Positions 59,101 through 64,000 of a stretch of DNA of 64,000 nucleotides are shown piece by piece. Numbering within the stretch: the first letter of the stretch is position 1; every line of letters begins with the position of its first letter. Source of the stretch: Cristatella mucedo (taxonomy: Eukaryota > Bryozoa > Phylactolaemata > Cristatellidae); the NCBI GenBank assembly GCA_009760855.2, contig WPIO01000001.1, forward strand, positions 11,973,501-12,037,500, written 5' to 3'. The notes under the pieces were generated by a model. It was not told the DNA's origin, ran no database searches, and saw only the letters and a list, made by a program, of their open reading frames with translations. The position numbers and the translations under genes were made by a program.

Positions 59101-62100
59101 GACAGCTGTTCACTGGAGCCAGTTGTTTATTTCCGAATCGGGCCTGTTTCCACTCGTGCAAATAGCCTTAAGGCTGCATATGTGTACATACGTGTGTGTG
59201 CGTGCGCACGCATGTTCGTGCCTGCGCACGTATAAGTAGGCGAGAGTCGTGGAAGCCAGCAGCAGCAGCAGCAGCAGCAGAAGAAGCAGAAGCAGCTTCG
59301 GCAGCAGCAGCAGCAGCAGCATCTGAGGCAGCAGTAACAGCAGCAGCAGCAGAAGCTTTTCGGAGCAGCAGCTGCCGAGGTTGCAGCGCAGCTCATCCAC
59401 AAAGCTCCCGCACAAAGCTCCGCAAAGTCACACACACCGAGCCGACTACTGCGATTGCCTGCGATTGCCCCCTCACCTTGCCTGGATGGTCAAGGTCGAT
59501 TTGCCGGCATCGTCTGGCCTCGAGTTGGCTGAACACGGTTTTCCTGTCTTGCTTTGCAGCCGCAGAACATACTGCTCACCGAGTCGTATCCAAAAGGCGA
59601 AGTGAAGGTGTGCGACTTTACGAGCTCGCGCATCGTTGGCGCCAACGAAGAGCTCAAGATCATTTTCGGCACGCCGGACTATGTCGGTAAGCCAGGCAGC
59701 AGCGCTTGGTCCTCCTCCTCCTCCTCCTCATCCCGGCCACTGCTTCGGCGTTTCTTGCACCGCCTGCTGCTGCTGCTGCTGCTGAGCCCGGTGCCGGTCT
59801 GCCCGAAGCTGCCGCCGAAGCTGCGACGTCGGCCTCACGTGCTGCCCGCCCCCCGAAGGCTCGCTGTCGCTGTGCCTGCGGCGCGCATGTGCGGACGACG
59901 GCGCACTGCTGCCTCTGCCATCTACCCGAATCGTCTGGTGCTCTCTGGCTATCATCGCTGTCGTCTGCCCACAGCCCCGGAAGTGCTGCAGTACGAGCCG
60001 GTCGGCACGGCGACCGACATGTGGAGCCTGGGCGTGCTCGTGTACGTGCTGCTGACCGGTCACTCGCCGTTCGGTTCGGATGACAAGCAGGAGACCTTTC
60101 TCAATATAACCGAGGTCAACGTGACCTTTCCCGAGGAGCTGTTCGCCGGCGTGTCCGACAGTGCCCAGAACTTCATCCGAGCCTGCCTTTCACGAGATCC
60201 CAGGTTTGTGCAGATTGGACTTCGCTTTTGCACAGCCGCTCGCTAGCTGGCAGCTACAGTAGCAGCTTTGGTGGCTTTCGTGAGCTTCGGAGGCTTTCGA
60301 GTTTCGTCCTTTAAAAAGGCTGCCGTGCCTCCCAAGGGTTGCCGGCGGCCAGCCGGCCTCCTGCCAGCCGGTTGCCGGCATTGTGAGCGAGTAGTTGCTG
60401 CTGTTTCTGAGGGGCCTGGCCGCCCGGCGTCGGGTTGCCGACAATGCCAGGGCGCCGGCTGCTCAGGGGCGCTGACGTCTGCATTGTGTGGGCCGCCGCT
60501 CTCCTTCCACAGTGCCATTCTGCTTGCTCGCCTAGCGACCCAGGCAGCAGGCCATCGTCGTCGGGGCCGGCGACAGGAATGCAGCCGAAGCCCCGTGGCA
60601 TTCCGATTGCTCTTTGCCCCGTCGCAGAGTAGCTCTCTCTGTCTCTCTCTGTCTCTCTCTCTCTCTGTCTCTCTCTCTGTCTCTCTCTGTCTCTCTTTGT
60701 CTCTCTCCCTCTCTGTCTCTCTCTCTCTCTTTGTCCCTCTCTTTGTCTCTCTGTCTCTCTCTCTCTGTGTCTGTCTCTCTCTCTCTCTGCCCGCCAGATG
60801 GCTCAGTTGTTGTCGAGCATCACAGCCACATGCTTTCTGCTTTCTGCCAGCCTCAGTATTGCTTCCCTGAGCCCTCTCTGTGCCCGCGTGTGCTTGTTAC
60901 GTGTTGAGGGCGTAGTGCATGTGCGTGAGTCGGTTGACGCACTTCCTGTCAGTATGATGAGCATGCCGGTGTCTTCCCGTGATTCTTTCAGCGAACCCTA
61001 ATCCAGCCCAGCAGAGGAGGCCCGAGCTTAATGTCTCAGCTGTTTATGTGGCCGTTCCCATTTTGCCACTGAGCTCAGACCTGTGGGTCTGCCGAACTCA
61101 GCAGCTTGTGTGTGAGGTGGGAGTGAGAAGGAATGCGCTGGCTGCTCCTGCCTGCCCTGCTAGGTTGGGTGGCAAGGGGGAGGGGCTGTCATTTGAGTGC
61201 TAAAGGTAATCCCCTCGTTAGTCTGGCTCAGCCGATTCCTGTGCTGTCAGGGCACACTGAATAGAGCTCCCAATCGAGGAATGTCAGACGGTACGATAAT
61301 GCCCCTTAAAGAACCGTTAATGTTGGACTGGTTCTGCTCGAAAGGAACCACGGTCTGCTGCTGCTGCACGGCCAGACCGTGGGTGAATGGTCCTTGACCT
61401 TGCCCTAGTGTCCATCTATCGATCGGCGTTTCAGTCAAACAGTAGCCTGTGTTTGCTACCCGGATGCTAGTTTTGAGTGCCTGCATTTGACGAAGGGGCT
61501 GGGGTGGGTGGCAGTAGGGGAAGGGGGAAGAGAGGAAGGAGTAACAGCACCTGAACAGCTCTAAGCTGGACTGCAGCCTCTGGCTATTCGGCGGCGGCCT
61601 GAGCATGCACCTGCCTGTACCCCTGTCTCGGCTGGGATTGAGAGCAGCCACCGTCAGTCTTACGCCCGATCTCTCTGCCGAAGCCTCTGCCGCCAGAGCC
61701 ACCTCAGCTCTGGCGACTCTGGTAGCAGCACTCACTAGCAGTCACTCGGCATTCATGTGCAACCGGTCGATTGCTGCCAATACTGGGTCGTTTTCCTTGT
61801 CGGCAGCCTCCTCGTGCTGACGCTGGTTGCTGAGAAACTGCCGCATTTCTTATGCGAAGCGATCCGTGCGCAGGGTTTCAGATTGCCTATCTCCCCGAGA
61901 GGGAGGGTAGGGAGGAGGCTTGTAGGGAGGAGGAGGAGAAAGAGAAAGGAGAGACGCTCGCTCGAATGTGAGCCAGATTCGCACCGATGTTTTGAGCTGC
62001 CTGGCAGCAGCAGCAGCGCTAGCACTTTTACTTTGCCCCTGGGTCTTAGCCCAGTAGGTAAGGTGCTCACTCTTCACCACGCAGGTCGTGGGTTCGAGTC

Positions 62101-63002
62101 CTGCAGTGGACGACGATTCTCAATCCCTTATTGCCCAGTGCAAGCTGTGGCGATAGCCACACTTTAAGGCACTTCAGCCGCTATATATATGGGGCTGTTA
62201 AATCATCTAGCAATTTACTTCTTCTTGCTGATGCATGCTTGCACGTGCACCGAAGCAAGGCGTCGTCGGCAAGGACGCCTGCAGACGAGGGGTTCACTGC
62301 TCCACCGATCGCTGGTCATGTGATCGAACGATCACACTCGACTAGTAGCACTTTTTGGCCGCCCTGTTCGTTCTGCTGTCTCCTGCCGCTGCCAGCGCCT
62401 ACTAGAACGGCTGCACGCTCGAACGCCGGGGAGGGTGAGGGCCGTGCAGTGAGTGCTCTAGGGGGCTGGCTCGGTGCGGAAGAGCAGGTAGCTTTGGTCC
62501 TTTGTGCAACCGGGGAGAGCACTGGCTTGTGCTTTTTTTGCACTCGCTGGGTGCGCGCGTCTAGCCGCCTATTATTGAGCCGACCATCACCCATCGAGCG
62601 CGCACAATGGAGACGGCCGAGCATGCGGCTTCAGTGGCGCCCGGCGGCAGCGACGGCAGTGAGCGAGCGTGGCAGCGCACTCCCCGGAGCTCGATATCGC
62701 AAGCTGTCGGCTAGTCCCCCCACACACCCACCCCCCCCCCCCCCCCCCCGTAAAGCCCCTGTACTACCCTCTGGGCAGCACCACTACCCTGTCCCGCCAC
62801 ACAACCAGCACCACACAACCAGCGTGGTGCTCGCTGGGGTGTGTGGCCCCTCTGCAGCAGGAGGGGCTGCTGCTCATGATGCTTATGCTGTGCAGTACCA
62901 CTTGTGTATCACGTGGTCAGACAGCCTGCTGGCCCGTCCATCTAGCTTCTTGGTGGGCCAAGTGCATCGCATGTGCAATATCATCAAGAAGTCGGCTGAG
63001 TC

Positions 63003-63043
<41 letters not shown>

Positions 63044-64000
63044 ACGTGGCACACTCGCGCGCGCGCGCACACACAGTTACACACACACGCACAAATACAG
63101 TTTGACACAAGAGAGGGAAACAGACTAAAGCTGGCCACTCCCATCCCATAGGGATGTGTCTCTTGCCATGCCAGCCCATAGGCATTTGCTGACCAATGCT
63201 TGCCGTGTGTTGGTAGTATGCGCTTGTGCAATCATGTCGAGCCTATGAACACCGGCTGCATAGCCGAATGGCAACCGGAGGCAAGGTCAGGCTGTAAATT
63301 ATGCACGGTCTATTTGTTCTGCATAGTAGCCGTGCCACAGTCCACTGTTGGCATTAGGAAGCTATTGCTGCCCCCCCCCCACGAGGCAGGTAGTAAGCAC
63401 AAGGGCCATGTTTATGCCGGCCGGGCATGTGACAGGCAGCTGTTGCATAAGGAATGTGGTTTTTCATCTGGGATTTTCTGTATCTGCAAGCTGGTTTTCC
63501 AGGTTTTTTTCCATATCAGCAGCTGCGTACAGTCATATGTCTAAAATCTTCCTCCGGGACTAGGAGGCTGAAGGGAGTGGCAAGGAGGGGAGAGTTGGCA
63601 TTTGGCAGCTGATGAATGGCTTGACGAACGAACGCCTACCTGAGGCCGGCGGCTGCTGCTGTGCCCCCTGCTGCTCGCGACATTTGGTTGCCGAGCAATT
63701 GCAGACGGAAGTGCCGCTGGCGATGCTTTTGGTGTTCTCACCACCGGCCTAGAATAGCCCGCTGCCATCGATCGGCGTGAGCGCGCTCGCGACAGTGGTC
63801 GTGACGAGTCCCGTGCCGCGCTCTGGTTTTCAGCGACAGACCGACGGCTGCAGAGTGCCTCGACCACCCATGGCTGCGCGGGCAGCACGCCGCGATGGCA
63901 GCAGCAGCAGCCGCTGACCCGGGCGGCAGGACGCCGAGCGACCACCGGCACCTCGGCATTTCCTCCACTGCCGGCATCACCGTGACGACCGTCGATGCTT
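55040..64000 (+). CDS. STK17: DRAK/STK17-like serine/threonine kinase, 5' part (gene span, runs off window)
   Basis: Belongs by conserved blocks to the death-associated protein kinase family, DRAK branch (vertebrate STK17A/B), pro-apoptotic Ser/Thr kinases. Exons: 55040-55197, 56968-57180, 58371-58512, 59560-59686, 59975-60203, 63834 to beyond 64000; all phases agree. The start ATG at 55040 is the first after an in-frame TGA at 54980. Residues: glycine loop I51-GRGKFAVV (GxGxFxxV), VAIK-type Lys74, alpha-C Glu92, catalytic loop H167-L-D169-I-K-P-Q-N174 (the HLD form typical of the DAPK family), D190-F-T192 in place of DFG, A214-P-E216, and a closing DRPTAAECLDHPWL. The RRRRKGxDC segment after the Lys is the basic insertion typical of DRAK/DAPK kinases. 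The C-terminal tail is not visible beyond an Ala/Pro-rich start. The T in DFT is unusual; activity is uncertain. Confidence 0.93.
56098..56137 (+). repeat. CT microsatellite
   Basis: CT repeat with CCC breaks in kinase intron 1. Confidence 0.9.
56968..57180 (+). CDS. STK17: DRAK-like kinase exon 2 (N-lobe)
   Basis: Acceptor gatgtag, donor gaata|gtgagc. Reads GKFAVVKRVTHRTSGQVFAA then KFIRRRRKGADCLDEILQEI. Carries the ATP-anchoring Lys (AAKF) and the alpha-C Glu (QEIAML). The end VVVVTEY leads to the hinge. Confidence 0.97.
57812..57839. repeat. 12-bp inverted repeat
   Basis: GCGGCCACTGCC, loop TCGT, GGCAGTGGCCGC in kinase intron 2. Confidence 0.9.
58034..58146 (+). mobile_element. SINE-A head fragment
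   Basis: GGGTCTTGGCACTGGGATAA then CCGTGGTTTCGAGTCATGCA and GTGGGCAACTCTT match the SINE-A head. The body is absent or diverged. Lies in kinase intron 2. Confidence 0.55.
58371..58512 (+). CDS. STK17: DRAK-like kinase exon 3 (hinge to catalytic loop)
   Basis: Acceptor tttgcag, donor atcaag|gtgagc. Reads AAGGELFQLCGGLDDQFTEQ and ends LHFLHGQNIVHLDIK. GGELF is the DAPK-family hinge motif; HLDIK contains the catalytic Asp. Confidence 0.97.
59258..59357 (+). repeat. CAG/AGC trinucleotide repeat
   Basis: CAG runs broken by AAG and TTCGG units in kinase intron 3, about 200 bases before the exon at 59560. Confidence 0.93.
59560..59686 (+). CDS. STK17: DRAK-like kinase exon 4 (activation segment, DFT instead of DFG)
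   Basis: Acceptor tttgcag, donor gtcg|gtaagc. Reads PQNILLTESYPKGEVKVCDF then TSSRIVGANEELKIIFGTPDYV. The flanks (QNILLT, GTPDYV) match DRAK kinases exactly where expected, so the Asp-Phe-Thr is in register. The codon is ACG, two changes from any Gly codon. Confidence 0.97.
59975..60203 (+). CDS. STK17: DRAK-like kinase exon 5 (APE motif, C-lobe)
   Basis: Acceptor cccacag, donor cccag|gtttgt. Completes Ala, then PEVLQYEPVGTATDMWSLGV, LVYVLLTGHSPFGSDDKQET and FLNITEVNVTFPEELF, ending ACLSRDP. The DMWSxGVxxYxxLTGxSPF and QETFLNI blocks are DRAK-like. Confidence 0.97.
60632..60790 (+). repeat. CT/CTGT imperfect repeat
   Basis: TCTCTCTGTCTCTCTTTGTC-like pyrimidine tract of about 160 bases in kinase intron 5. 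Confidence 0.95.
62040..62212 (+). mobile_element. SINE-A copy, best preserved
   Basis: GGGTCTTAGCCCAGTAGGTA and AGGTGCTC form an A-box-like start; GTCGTGGGTTCGAGTCCTGC is a near-canonical tRNA B box. The body follows: CTTATTGCCCAGTGCAAGCT, GGCGATAGCC, TATATATATGGGGCTGTTAA. This is a tRNA-derived pol III SINE rather than a functional tRNA gene, because the head does not fold as an acceptor-stem-closed cloverleaf and is fused to a repeated body. Confidence 0.85.
63004..63092 (+). repeat. TG tract followed by CG and CA tracts
   Basis: About 19 TG units, CACGTGGCACAC, a GCGCGCGCGCG run, then CACACA. Inverted relation between the TG and CA halves. Confidence 0.92.
63834..64000 (+). CDS. STK17: DRAK-like kinase exon 6 (end of kinase domain; open at window edge)
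   Basis: Acceptor tttcag. Completes Ser, then reads DRPTAAECLDHPWLRGQHAA, the standard end of the C-lobe, followed by an Ala run and a Pro/Ser/Thr stretch with no stop before 64000. It lies 3.6 kb downstream of exon 5; the phase matches. Confidence 0.93.

Larger units (their letters stand above)
60204..63833 (+). other. Kinase intron 5
   Basis: Bounded by GTTTGT and TTTCAG. Contains the pyrimidine repeat at 60632, SINE-A at 62040, a C run at 62727-62749 and the TG/CG/CA tract at 63004. The 324-codon frame at 62131-63105 crosses these repeats and is spurious. Confidence 0.7.

Noticed and set aside
62040-62112. A real tRNA gene
   Set aside because: A and B boxes are present but the sequence is the head of a repeated element found at eight loci and does not close as a cloverleaf.
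62131-63105. 324-codon plus-strand frame
   Set aside because: Runs through a SINE, a C run and a TG repeat; no motif, and the kinase phase is satisfied without it.

Overview
The window is nuclear DNA of a multicellular animal, most likely a non-vertebrate metazoan. It holds two multi-exon genes with GT-AG introns, CR1/L2-type LINEs, tRNA-headed SINEs and long TG, CT and TA microsatellites. There is no operon, plasmid or phage structure. I cannot name the species from sequence alone. Exon calls were made by reading translations and checking that splice phases add up; family names come from recognising conserved blocks, and no database search was run.

1 to 37 kb, plus strand: the 3' part of a HECW/NEDL-type HECT E3 ubiquitin ligase gene. 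Twelve exons (4393 to 36992) join in perfect phase into 494 codons plus stop, covering the linker and the whole HECT domain with its catalytic cysteine. A thirteenth, less certain exon (399-466) carries the end of a WW domain. The upstream exons (C2 domain, other WW) lie before the window. Introns are large and packed with repeats: LINE copies at 8.2-9.3, 10.2, 10.3-12.7, 15.6-16.5 and 26.3-28.4 kb, two SINE families, and simple repeats.

37 to 55 kb: a probable HECW 3' UTR with two AATAAA signals near 37.8 kb, then about 17 kb of CpG-rich DNA in which I find no convincing protein gene. It holds LINE remnants (40.4, 40.8-41.4, 42.3-43.2, 49.0, 53.1 kb), SINEs (45.8, 47.4 kb), a pair of LTR-like direct repeats (50.4 and 52.3 kb) flanking a gag-like remnant and a foldback palindrome, and a cluster of GC-rich palindromes at 53.9-54.6 kb.

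55 to 64 kb, plus strand: the 5' part of a DRAK/STK17-type (death-associated-protein-kinase family) serine/threonine kinase gene. Six exons (55040 to the window end) encode an apparently complete kinase domain, with glycine loop, lysine, alpha-C glutamate, HLD and APE motifs. The DFG motif reads Asp-Phe-Thr. The 3' end runs out of the window.

The two genes are tandem (same strand) and about 18 kb apart. Nothing in the sequence shows that they work together. The most interesting points are the altered DFG motif, a SINE family whose 3' tail matches the resident LINE tail (suggesting LINE-driven mobilisation), the LTR-like/foldback composite at 50.4-52.6 kb, and the sharp CpG contrast between gene bodies and the intergenic block.
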